Assembly: GCA_934661375.1 (NCBI GenBank)
Contig: CAKUJH010000001.1
Location: 124,001 to 188,000 of the forward strand
DNA from: an uncultured Victivallales bacterium
GTDB lineage: Bacteria; Verrucomicrobiota; Lentisphaeria; Victivallales; UBA1829
Reading direction: 5' to 3'
DNA length: 64,000 nucleotides
Position numbers and translations under genes: made by a program. The notes beneath the pieces are model-generated. The model worked only from the letters and a program-made list of their open reading frames with translations. It had not been told where the DNA came from and did not search any database. Positions 16,170 through 24,511 of the stretch are shown here, in pieces (within the stretch, counting starts at the first letter, position 1; each line of letters opens with the position of its first letter).

Positions 16170-16600
16170 GCGGATGAAACGCATGAAATGGAAACAACTG
16201 CCAAAACTCCTCGATGCAGAAAAAAATGGTGATTTTTGCTTTGTTCCACGCTCGAATTTGACAAAGGAGCTGTCGAAAAAGCGCATTCTTCCGCCTTTTG
16301 GCAGTGCCGTCAGATCAATCACCCGAAAACGGCGGACGTATGGAAATCATACCATGTGAAACATCTCCGCAAAAAACTGCCGGATCCAAACGTGAAACGC
16401 GGAATGCACCGGACAGACTGTCCTTTTCAGGAAAACTATGAAAGATGATCTCTAAAAAACCGGGTGGGGAATGTTTTATGCCGTCAATTGTGCGCATCCT
16501 TCTGGATATTATCATAGAAAAAAAGCATTAAAATATTACCATGCTTTATTTTATTATTCAATTTTATCATAGGATTCTCGTATTGAAAAAACATTTAAAT
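16170..16600. other. Non-coding stretch between gene remnants and the ROK regulator
   Basis: Short open frames are present, but none has a ribosome site or recognisable protein. Base composition drops to strongly AT-rich from about 16490 onward, as in the ROK gene that follows. I see no gene here. Confidence 0.5.
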
Positions 16601-16601
16601 C

Positions 16602-16635
16602 TTGACGTTTTAATATTTTTGTGTATAATATACAC
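16602..16635 (+). promoter_or_regulatory. ROK regulator promoter with perfect palindrome
   Basis: TTGACG (16602-16607) is 16 bp before TATAAT (16624-16629). The -10 box sits inside GTGTATAATATACAC (16621-16635), a perfect 7+1+7 palindrome and a likely autoregulatory operator. Confidence 0.65.
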
Positions 16636-16657
16636 AGACAGAAAACAGGAAAAAAGC

Positions 16658-17860
16658 ATGACTGCGAAAATATCAAAGATCAATCTGAAAAAACAAAGAA
16701 TGCGTACTATCATCTTTTCCCATATCTGCATTTCCCGTCAGGAACTGATCCGCCTGACAGGATTCACCGGACGCACAGTGGATAACTACGCAAATGAACT
16801 GAAACGTCTCGGTCTGATTTGGGAAGAAACCACAAATGGGTTGCGCGGTCGTCCCAGCATAATGTACCGATCCAACAGCGAACATATCATTTTTGTCAGC
16901 ATTTCCATATTCGCATGTAAATTATGCTTTACCGTAATCGACATTAATTCCTATCAGCTTTACAGCAATGTAATCATTCTCACGGAACAAACACCTTCAG
17001 CAGATATAATCAGACTTTCATTAGAGGAACTTCAGAACATCAGAAACATATTTTCTAATATGACTATCATCGGAATTGCCTGCAATCGCAGCACTTACCA
17101 CCTGGATAATCAACGGGGTGTAAAATTCCGGGAGTTAGTCACCATTTTACATCGTCTTTACGGTATTCACATAGAGGTTCTGGATGGGTTTACAGCTGTT
17201 TTCCTGCGTCTCTGCAAAAGCCTTCTTCTCAAAGGCAACGTTGGAGTTTTCGTTCTCGGAGACAATGACGCCTATGTTATAACGGATGGTGAGCTTCGTG
17301 ATGATCTGAATGGTTATTTTCACAATTTCAAGCACAGACAGATTGAATGCGCTTCCCAAGAAATCTGTCATTCCTGCCGCAAACGCGGATGTATTGAATC
17401 TCTTTTGAGTTATGATTCCACGATACGCCGTTATCAGAAATTGACAGGCAAAATCCCCACCGATCCTCATAGTAATTGCATCTACGACAGTATTCTGGTT
17501 CAAAGTAAAGCAGGAGAGCCTGATGCATGCCGTATCATAAGGGAAAACGGAATTTATGCAGCGCGTGCGATCTCTGTCATGAAGAAAGAATTGCAGCTCG
17601 ACCATATTCTGCTTTGCAACAGCACCCCTCTGCTTCATCGGACTTTGCTGACGGAGTATAAAAGATTGACTGGAGATACAGCTCCTCCTCTGAATCTCAT
17701 TCAACGGTTTCAGCTTCAGCGTGTTGCTTTCAGAAATGAACCAGCGTCGAAACATCGACCGGCTGACCGGATGCGATGGACTTATTGGCGGCAACTCCGA
17801 TCAGGATCGATCTGGCGCCATCCACATAGTCGGCAGCCAGTCCAAGCGGATCTTTTTTGA
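16658..17860 (+). CDS. ROK-family transcriptional regulator (C-terminus runs into the convergent gene)
   Basis: The start at 16658 (MTAKISKINLKKQRM) has ACAGGAAAA upstream; the product is 400 aa. An N-terminal winged helix (ISRQELIRLTGFTGRTVDNY) precedes a ROK sugar-kinase-like fold with the zinc motif CHSCRKRGCIESL. ROK homology appears to stop near residue 365 (QRVAFRNEP). The last ~43 codons are antisense to the convergent oxidoreductase gene and encode unrelated sequence. Catalytic kinase residues are not evident, so it should be a repressor. The gene is notably AT-rich compared with its neighbours. Confidence 0.8.
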   Translation: MTAKISKINLKKQRMRTIIFSHICISRQELIRLTGFTGRTVDNYANELKRLGLIWEETTNGLRGRPSIMYRSNSEHIIFVSISIFACKLCFTVIDINSYQLYSNVIILTEQTPSADIIRLSLEELQNIRNIFSNMTIIGIACNRSTYHLDNQRGVKFRELVTILHRLYGIHIEVLDGFTAVFLRLCKSLLLKGNVGVFVLGDNDAYVITDGELRDDLNGYFHNFKHRQIECASQEICHSCRKRGCIESLLSYDSTIRRYQKLTGKIPTDPHSNCIYDSILVQSKAGEPDACRIIRENGIYAARAISVMKKELQLDHILLCNSTPLLHRTLLTEYKRLTGDTAPPLNLIQRFQLQRVAFRNEPASKHRPADRMRWTYWRQLRSGSIWRHPHSRQPVQADLF

Positions 17861-19070
17861 CGCCTTGGAAGACATGTTTCAGAAGCAGCGCATCGCCTCC
17901 GCCATGGTCGGCATCGGCCGCCACTTCGGGATAATCGATCACATGCGGTTTCCCCCAATGCGGCTGGAAAATGATTTCCGGCAGCAGCTTCGCACGCTCG
18001 ATTTTCAGCGGATGGGCGCCGGGGAAATCGACCTTCACGTCCTTGCCGTCAGCACTGGAAGACGAGACTTCGACAACGTTGAATTCCAGCCGTCCTTTTG
18101 TCCCGTTGAAGCAGACCCGATAGCCTTCCCACGGAGCGTGGGCGTTCAGGGAATAGGTCAGGATCGCTTTGTTTTTGTAGCGGACGATCACGCCCATATT
18201 GTCCTCGATGCTGATGCCGTCGCCGAAGACGCTTTTGTCCCGGTAATATTGATCCTCTGCTTCCGAATCGAAATAGATGCCATTGTAGATTTTTGCCCAG
18301 CAGGGATCCGCCGGAAGCGTGAAACGGAACGGGTCCTTTTCGGCGACTTTACTCCCGCGGCAGCGGAAATAGAAGTCGGTCACGCCGCGGTTTTCGGCAT
18401 TTTCCTTGCCGTAAAACCGCAATGACCCCATGGAAAACACGGTTTCCGGCTGCGAATCAATCCACCAGTTGACCAGGTCGAAATGGTGGGTCGACTTGTG
18501 GACCAGCAGTCCGCCGCTGTTGTTTTTGCAGCGGTGCCAGCGGCGGAAGTAGTCCGCTCCGTGGCAGGTGTTCAGCATCCATTCGAAATGGACGCTGGTG
18601 ATGTCGCCTGCGAGTCCGCTTTTGATGATCTCCTTGATCTTGGTGTTGCGCGGCGAATAGCGGTAGTTGAAGGTTACAGTGACATGACGCCCGGTGCGTT
18701 TCTGCGTGTCGATGATCTGCTGACATTTTTCAGCATCCATGGTCATCGGTTTTTCGGTGATGACATCGCATCCGAGTTCCATGCCGCGGCAGATGTATTT
18801 GTGGTGAGTCCGGTCCATGGAGGTGACGATCACCTTGTCCGGCTTGATTTCGGCGATCATCCGGTCGAAATCGCAGGCTTTGTAAGTCGGCAGGGCCTTG
18901 TGCCTGTACTGTTCCCTGAAAAACCGGTTCCAGAAATCCATCCGGTGCTGGTTTGTGTCGCACAGCGCGCAGAGTTCGCCGCTGGCGGCATGTTCCTTCA
19001 TCAGGGCCGTGGTGTACATCCATGACCGTTGCCCGGTTCCGACCAGTACATAGCGCAGTTTCTTTTTCAT
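17730..19070 (-). CDS. Gfo/Idh/MocA-family NAD(P)-dependent oxidoreductase
   Basis: The 446-aa protein has an N-terminal Rossmann domain (YVLVGTGQRSWMY), the EKPMTMD block with the conserved Lys, NYRYSPRNTKIKEII and HKSTHHFDLVNWWID, the catalytic His region of the family. Members oxidise or reduce sugars, inositols and glycosides. The regulator gene upstream overlaps it by 4 bp (ATGA), so the two are translationally coupled. The substrate is unknown. There is no signal peptide. Confidence 0.9.
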   Translation of the reverse strand: MKKKLRYVLVGTGQRSWMYTTALMKEHAASGELCALCDTNQHRMDFWNRFFREQYRHKALPTYKACDFDRMIAEIKPDKVIVTSMDRTHHKYICRGMELGCDVITEKPMTMDAEKCQQIIDTQKRTGRHVTVTFNYRYSPRNTKIKEIIKSGLAGDITSVHFEWMLNTCHGADYFRRWHRCKNNSGGLLVHKSTHHFDLVNWWIDSQPETVFSMGSLRFYGKENAENRGVTDFYFRCRGSKVAEKDPFRFTLPADPCWAKIYNGIYFDSEAEDQYYRDKSVFGDGISIEDNMGVIVRYKNKAILTYSLNAHAPWEGYRVCFNGTKGRLEFNVVEVSSSSADGKDVKVDFPGAHPLKIERAKLLPEIIFQPHWGKPHVIDYPEVAADADHGGGDALLLKHVFQGVKKDPLGLAADYVDGARSILIGVAANKSIASGQPVDVSTLVHF

Positions 19071-20212
19071 GATTGCTCCTGTCTTTGATGTTTGGATTTT
19101 TTATTTCCGGCAGAATGGCGGGAAACAGAACAACGCTTCCCGTCCGGCTGATAATCCGTAATGAAATGATCCGTGCTTTCCCGTCCGAGGACCGAATACG
19201 GTGTATGAATGACCGGTTTGCTGTCCATGGATTCCCAGCGGGAATGATCTCTCAGCACATCCACGGCAATGCGCCCGATGCGCTGATAGCCGAAGTCGAC
19301 CGTGGAAAGCGAAGGTCTGAGCAGCGCGGCTCCGTGTCCGCCGTCAAAATTCATGACGGCGATATCCTTCGGAATATTCATGCCATGTTCTTTCGCGAAC
19401 CGATAGATCAGACGCGCATAGGGGACCTTGTAGCTGTAAAATGCCGTGGGCGGCTCGGCCGAGTTCAGGAGTGCGGAGACCGTGTCCGGATAATGGTCAT
19501 CGGCTTCCGGAAACAGGAAGAAGCTCCGGTCATTCGGACAATAATTTCCAGTAACCGTCCGAAACTCTTCAAAGCTGCAGTTGAAACGCCGTTCGATTAT
19601 ATCAATATCGTTCAGCAGAAAAGCGATCCGGCGGTGTCCGAACCGGAGCAGATATTTCAGCCCGTCGAACCAGGCGTTGAAGGCATCGGATAAAACGGTA
19701 GCCTGTCCTGTAATCAGCGGATCTCCTTCGAATGCCATGGCGTTCACCACAGGCAGACCGCAGCAGTTCAGGACCTTGAGCAGTTTTTCCTCGCCGTAAA
19801 AATTGCAGCCTGTCTGGATCACGCCGATATAGCGGCCGCTCAGAAATCTTTCATCGGTGAAGTAATCATAACTGACGGTGTCGATTTCCATACCGAGTTC
19901 GGCACAGCGGACCGAAGCGCCGGAGATCATCTGCAGCAGCGGCGTGTCCGGCAGGTCGTCAAGCGGATTCAGTACGACCAGCAGTTTCGGGCGTGGTTTG
20001 GCGGCAAAATTCAACACCGTTCCGAGCTGGCGCGAGCGGGTAATGACACCTTCCTTTTCCAGCCGGGACAAAGCGGAACGCAAGGTAACACGCGACACTC
20101 CCATCTGCCGGCTCAGCTCGAACTCTCCGGGCAGACGGCTGCCCGGCGTCATATCCCCGCCGAATATCATATCGCAGAGCCGCAGATAAACGATTTCCTT
20201 CAACAATTCCAT
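19067..20212 (-). CDS. GntR-LacI hybrid transcriptional regulator
   Basis: The start at 20212 (MELLKEIVYLRLCDM) gives 381 aa. Residues 1-70 are a GntR-type winged helix (SRLPGEFELSRQMGVSRVTLRSAL, RLEKEGVI). The rest is a LacI/periplasmic-binding-protein-like effector domain (LLRFGHRRIAFLLND, FDGGHGAALLRPSLSTVDF), the layout of AraR. It probably senses a sugar and controls the coupled oxidoreductase gene, and perhaps the divergent gene at 20390. Confidence 0.88.
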   Translation of the reverse strand: MELLKEIVYLRLCDMIFGGDMTPGSRLPGEFELSRQMGVSRVTLRSALSRLEKEGVITRSRQLGTVLNFAAKPRPKLLVVLNPLDDLPDTPLLQMISGASVRCAELGMEIDTVSYDYFTDERFLSGRYIGVIQTGCNFYGEEKLLKVLNCCGLPVVNAMAFEGDPLITGQATVLSDAFNAWFDGLKYLLRFGHRRIAFLLNDIDIIERRFNCSFEEFRTVTGNYCPNDRSFFLFPEADDHYPDTVSALLNSAEPPTAFYSYKVPYARLIYRFAKEHGMNIPKDIAVMNFDGGHGAALLRPSLSTVDFGYQRIGRIAVDVLRDHSRWESMDSKPVIHTPYSVLGRESTDHFITDYQPDGKRCSVSRHSAGNKKSKHQRQEQS

Positions 20213-20252
20213 AGAACAGGCTTTCCGAGCGTGTTTCTTCGCTTTTTCCAAT

Positions 20253-20281
20253 AGTATAATGAATACATCAATCCATGTCAA
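20253..20281 (-). promoter_or_regulatory. Promoter of the regulator/oxidoreductase pair
   Basis: On the minus strand TTGACA (20276-20281) and TATACT (20253-20258) are 17 bp apart. GATGTAT occurs twice nearby (about 20261-20268 and 20283-20290) and could be regulator half-sites. Confidence 0.6.
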
Positions 20282-20389
20282 TATGATACATCGAAAAAAA
20301 ATCAATTTTTTCCTGTGGCCGGAACTTGAAAAAACAGCCGTCCGCATTATTGTATTTCCACAACCCGCAAACAGAAGGAGATTTACAAT

Positions 20390-20800
20390 ATGTTCGACCT
20401 TGGGCTTGGCAGTTCGGTATCCTCCGTTACCCCGCTGGTGATGCCGAAAGACATTGAAGCTGTGGAAAATTCAAAAATTTCCACCTTCGAACTGACGCCC
20501 GGCAATTTCTCCACTGATTACGATGGCGCGCTCCGGGATGCATTTCTGCGGATGCTTCGCCGCACCGGAAAAAAAGCGGTGTCCTATCACATCCCGTTCA
20601 GCCGTCAGGATGATTTTTCAGACCCCGATGAAAAATTCCGCAAAGCCGCCGTTTCCCGTTTCCGCGCTCTGCTGCATGAGGCGTTCCGGTTCGACTGCAG
20701 AATCATTGTCCTCCACCCCAGCACGGAACTGGATGCATCCGACGACCGCACAGTCCGGTCTGCTGCCTGCCTTGATTTGCATTCCGGAACTGCAGCCTAA
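20390..20800 (+). pseudogene. 5' fragment of a TIM-barrel sugar isomerase/epimerase gene
   Basis: AGAAGGAG 9 bp before the ATG shows a genuine start. The 136-aa frame resembles the N-terminal half of an AP-endonuclease-family 2 (xylose isomerase-like) protein: FELTPGNFS, AVSYHIPFS, FDCRIIVLHPSTEL. A full member has about 260-280 residues. Homology stops near 20770, where the frame ends in unrelated residues and TAA. From there the sequence continues as the 3' part of a different gene. Confidence 0.65.
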
Positions 20801-21698
20801 ATATGGTCACGTTCAAACTGTTTATCCTTTTGCCCGCTGCGCTTTTGAACTTTATCAGAAACTCAAACGTCCGGAACATGATTTGCCGCGGATCTATGAT
20901 AGTGCAGCGAATTATGACTGCTGGCTTGAACATTACAGGAACTATGACGGAACCGGGCTCGTCAGCATGTTCTGTGAATGGGATACAGGTCATGACAATT
21001 CTCCCCGCTGTATGGATGGAGGACTACCTAAACAATGCCCAGACTGCGAGGCAAAAAATATGCCGAATCTGCGCGGTTTGCCTATTGCGGCGGCTGACCT
21101 TTCCTCAACGAGATACGGTGGGTTAACAGCCTTGGCTGAGATGGCGGACCTGCTGGGGAAAAAAGCTGAAGCTGAAAACTGGCTTCGCAAAGCAGAAAGA
21201 CTTCGTAATGCAATCACAACATATCTTTATTGTGCCGAGGATGAATTCTTTTATGATCTTGCTCCGCATGGATGGCGTAAATACCGCACAGAACATATTA
21301 CGCGAATTTTTTTGAACAGGGTTGTTGATCAACCGCTATTTAACCGGATCTGGCAACGTTATTTTTCTTCCTCTCAGGAATTTTTTACAGAATATCCTTT
21401 TCCATCGATTTCAATTTCCGATCCGGCATTTCGTCGGAATTTTTCGCCCAACTGCTGGGGCGGAAATACTCAAATGCTGACATTGCTCCGACTTTTATTG
21501 TTTATGGATTTCTACCGGCACAGTTCAGAATTGGAACATATATTAACTCAGTTTTTGCGGGCTTATCTGAAATATCCCCAAAACCAATATTCACAGGAAA
21601 TCAATCCATTCACGGGAGAACCTATCGGCAATGCAGTCAATTATCTGCCAGCCATGCTTCTGATGCGTGAAAGCTGTCTTCGTCTCGGTTTGAACTGA
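20793..21698 (+). pseudogene. 3' fragment of a GH63/MGH1-like (alpha/alpha)6 glycoside hydrolase gene
   Basis: About 300 codons remain in frame to the TGA, without a start codon of their own. Family-like blocks are visible: LEHYRNYDGTGLVSMFCEWD, TGHDNSPR (likely catalytic acid region), a GLTALAEMADLLGK helix and the late SQEINPFTGEPIG block. These are found in GH63, GH37 and mannosylglycerate hydrolase-like enzymes. The N-terminal half is missing. In-frame codons exist upstream, but they are the isomerase gene read in another frame. Confidence 0.6.
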
Positions 21699-21904
21699 TT
21701 GTATGGATTCTCTTTTTTACTGAAAGCTCAAAAATTCATGGAATAAAAACAGAATTTTTTCACAGCCATCCCGTAAAAAATCTGAAGATTTGACAAAAAA
21801 GACGCGGCTGTCAAAAGGCGGGAGCATGTGTTTTCCCGGCAGATCCACTGCCAAATTCCGGCGAAGCACCGAACTTTTTTTGAAAAAAGTGAAAAAAAGA
21901 CTTG

Positions 21905-21930
21905 AAAATAATATCACATAGTATTATTTT
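21905..21930 (+). promoter_or_regulatory. Inverted repeat and promoter before the GntR-LacI gene
   Basis: AAAATAATA-N8-TATTATTTT is a perfect 9-bp inverted repeat. TTGAAA (21902-21907) and TATTTT overlap it at 17-bp spacing. It probably serves as an autoregulatory operator. Confidence 0.55.
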
Positions 21931-21955
21931 ATATGTAAAAGAGGAGCAGACAGCC

Positions 21956-23032
21956 ATGGCGAACAAGCAGCAGACCGTGTTGGGAAAAATCTCAGAGCGA
22001 ATCCTCAGCGGAGAATTCGTCAGCGGCGCTTTTTTGCCATGTGAACAGGTTCTGACGGAAGAATACGGGTTCAGCAGAGTCACCATCCGTGCCGCTCTTC
22101 AGAAACTGGTGGAACAGAAGATTCTGAAAACGATTCCCTACAAAGGTTATCAGGTCATAAATGTCCCGTCCCAGCCGCTGCCGGATGTGCTGAATATCGG
22201 CGCATTGTGGTGTTCCAATGTTCTTCACGGATATGCCTACAATCTTTATCTGGCGGCAAAACAGGTCGCGGAAGTGAACCGGTACGGACTGTTTGTCAAA
22301 TCATCGGATGACGACAGCAGGGGACAGGCCGCTTTGCTCAGCGAGCTTCTTGAGTTCAAGACAGACGGTCTTCTGATCGTTCCGACCTTTGACCCTGCGG
22401 GGAATTATATGACTCTGGGCAATCATGCGCTCTTCACCTTGTTGAGGAAAGCGGGAAAACCGCTGGTCCTGCTGGATCGGGATTTTCCAGAAACGGATTT
22501 GCCGTGTGTATTGAACGATGAATACGGCGGCGGCAATTCGGTCGCAGAGCATCTCGCCGCCCATGGGCACAGACGGATCGCCGTTTTTGTGCCGGACATT
22601 TCCTACTATATCCAGAAGCAGCGCGTAGGCGGATTGCTTGACGGATGCGGAAAACACGGCATCAAGACATTCTGTTTTTCTCTGCCGAAGAAAGATTTTT
22701 TGAATCTGGAAAGGACTCTGTTCTACAAAAAATACAGGCAGGATCTGCTGGATTTCGCGAAAGCGAACAAAGTCACTGCGATTTTTGTGAACGTAATGGG
22801 TATATATGAAAAGTTTTTGAAAGACTTCGACGGACTGGGATTCGACATTGTGCTGTACGATACGGACATCGACGTCCCGACGAAAAGCAATGTCTGGCGG
22901 GTGGAACGTCCCATTGAGAAGATAGCAGTTCAGGCAACTGCGCTGCTGCTGGATGAGATCAGGAGACGTGCGTCCGGACCGGCAGTCCAAGTCCGCTTGA
23001 AACCGGCGATCAAAGCATTGCCTGAAAAGTGA
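21956..23032 (+). CDS. GntR-LacI hybrid transcriptional regulator
   Basis: The start at 21956 (MANKQQTVLGKISER) follows GAGGAG; the product is 358 aa. The GntR winged helix (residues 8-70; LPCEQVLTEEYGFSRVTIRAAL) is joined to a LacI-type effector domain (TDGLLIVPTFD, VVLLDRDF-like PLVLLDRDF, HLAAHGHRRIAVFVPD). It is the first gene of the pseudopilin/DUF4838 locus, 27 bp upstream of the pseudopilin gene, and probably controls it in response to a sugar. Confidence 0.88.
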   Translation: MANKQQTVLGKISERILSGEFVSGAFLPCEQVLTEEYGFSRVTIRAALQKLVEQKILKTIPYKGYQVINVPSQPLPDVLNIGALWCSNVLHGYAYNLYLAAKQVAEVNRYGLFVKSSDDDSRGQAALLSELLEFKTDGLLIVPTFDPAGNYMTLGNHALFTLLRKAGKPLVLLDRDFPETDLPCVLNDEYGGGNSVAEHLAAHGHRRIAVFVPDISYYIQKQRVGGLLDGCGKHGIKTFCFSLPKKDFLNLERTLFYKKYRQDLLDFAKANKVTAIFVNVMGIYEKFLKDFDGLGFDIVLYDTDIDVPTKSNVWRVERPIEKIAVQATALLLDEIRRRASGPAVQVRLKPAIKALPEK

Positions 23033-23059
23033 ACAACCTACAAGACAAGGAGAGAAGAA

Positions 23060-23704
23060 ATGAAAAGCTGCAGACGTCCGACAAGGGAAAATCCAATCGT
23101 GCATTGTTTTACGCTGATAGAACTCCTCGTGGTGATTGCAATCATCGCGATTTTGGCGGCGATGCTGTTGCCGACCCTGCAGAAAGCACGGGATCGGGCG
23201 AAAGGGGTCAGTTGCATGTCCAACATGAAACAGGCGGGAATAAAGATCCAATTGTATGCTGATGCCAACGAAGGATACGCGCCGCTTTATGCTGAGCCCT
23301 ACGATAAAAAACGTTCTTGGGTAAAATTGATGCAGGATACTGGGAATTTTACGGGAGAGAAGCTCAAAAATGGTACGATCACAGTTGTACCTGAATTGGA
23401 ATGTCCTTTGACCGGGCTTCGGAAAAATGTCGGTGCTACTGATTTTGTCATCAACATGTACGTTTCTTCTATGTCCCCGCCGCGCAAACTTGACAGAGCC
23501 CGTTGGCCGGGAAGAATTTTTCTGTTGGGAGACGGTACTGACGGAAGTTACTTTACCCAGATCTCGGGCGTGAACAACCGGATCGACCTTTTCCGACACG
23601 GTAAAAACCGGATGATGACACTTTATTTGAATTACAGCGTCAGAATCACCCATAAGAAAGAAATGGGTTATCCCTTTTGGGCATGCTATGACAGAGATTT
23701 TTAA
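23060..23704 (+). CDS. Pseudopilin-like protein
   Basis: The 214-aa protein has a basic leader followed by HCFTLIELLVVIAIIAILAA, the prepilin cleavage/methylation motif and helix, then MLLPTLQKARDRAKGVSCMSNMKQ, as in Lentisphaerota pseudopilins. The usual C-terminal H-X9-DG block is degenerate: LFRHGKNRMMTLYLNYSV keeps the His but not the DG. GAGAAGAAATG precedes the start. It is second in an operon with a regulator and secreted proteins. Confidence 0.85.
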   Translation: MKSCRRPTRENPIVHCFTLIELLVVIAIIAILAAMLLPTLQKARDRAKGVSCMSNMKQAGIKIQLYADANEGYAPLYAEPYDKKRSWVKLMQDTGNFTGEKLKNGTITVVPELECPLTGLRKNVGATDFVINMYVSSMSPPRKLDRARWPGRIFLLGDGTDGSYFTQISGVNNRIDLFRHGKNRMMTLYLNYSVRITHKKEMGYPFWACYDRDF

Positions 23705-23734
23705 CAAATACTATTTTACAGAGGATGAAGAAAA

Positions 23735-24511
23735 ATGATCAGAAAAACAGTTTTTATATTCTTGGCTGCAAGTACATTTGGCGTCTTCGCCACTGATTCC
23801 GCTGCAAAAGAAAAACTCATACTCAAACCGGAGAAAAAAGCCGATTGGCGCGGAAATGTACTGGCTTTTCATGGGGAAGGCATCATGCAGGTAAAGGGAA
23901 ATGTAACGGCATTTACCAAAAAATATTTTCCGGTAGTCAAAGGCAAGGTTTATAAAATAAATCTTGAACTGGGAGAATCATCAGGTTCCGGGATGGTAAC
24001 GTTTGGCTATGTCTGTTACGATAAGGCAGACAAAGTTATTTTGCCGTCTCAGGTAAATGTTGTGCCCGGCAGTGATACTGAATTGGCTTTACCCTGTTCG
24101 TTTTCTGATGAAAAAATCATCGTCAAAGACGGATCAAAATGGAAAAAAGGTTCACTGGTCTGTGCTGCATTTGATACCAAGTCTGACCGTTCTGATCTAC
24201 CCAACCGCAATCATTCCCGTACCGGGATTTCGGAGGTCAAAAAACTCGCAAATGGTACTTGGGAGATTTCTTTTAACGAAGAGATTGGCAAGGAATATTC
24301 AGCCGGAACCGGTGTCAGACAGCATCAGTCTGGAGCAACTTATGATTATTTTTACAGAGCACCAGTTTCTTCCAAAGGTTTTAAAACCTGCTATTTGCGC
24401 AGCAGTTTCCGTCCCGGTACTGAGAAAATCGGTTTGCTGCTCTTTGTCAGCGGTGCCCAAAACAGCAATTTGCAGATCGTGGATATTTCAATTGAGGAGT
24501 ATAGGAAATAA
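23735..24511 (+). CDS. Secreted beta-sandwich-like protein, function unknown
   Basis: The 258-aa protein begins with a signal peptide (MIRKTVFIFLAASTFGVFA). The mature part has alternating hydrophobic strands (YFPVVKGKVYKINLELGES, TCYLRSSFRPGTEKIGLLLF) that look like a galactose-binding or CBM-type jelly roll. I recognise no named family. Its stop overlaps the start of the DUF4838 gene by one base (TAATG), showing translational coupling. Confidence 0.75.
   Translation: MIRKTVFIFLAASTFGVFATDSAAKEKLILKPEKKADWRGNVLAFHGEGIMQVKGNVTAFTKKYFPVVKGKVYKINLELGESSGSGMVTFGYVCYDKADKVILPSQVNVVPGSDTELALPCSFSDEKIIVKDGSKWKKGSLVCAAFDTKSDRSDLPNRNHSRTGISEVKKLANGTWEISFNEEIGKEYSAGTGVRQHQSGATYDYFYRAPVSSKGFKTCYLRSSFRPGTEKIGLLLFVSGAQNSNLQIVDISIEEYRK

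Noticed and set aside
22301..23707. 468-aa open frame on the minus strand
   Set aside because: It is antisense to the GntR-LacI regulator and pseudopilin genes.
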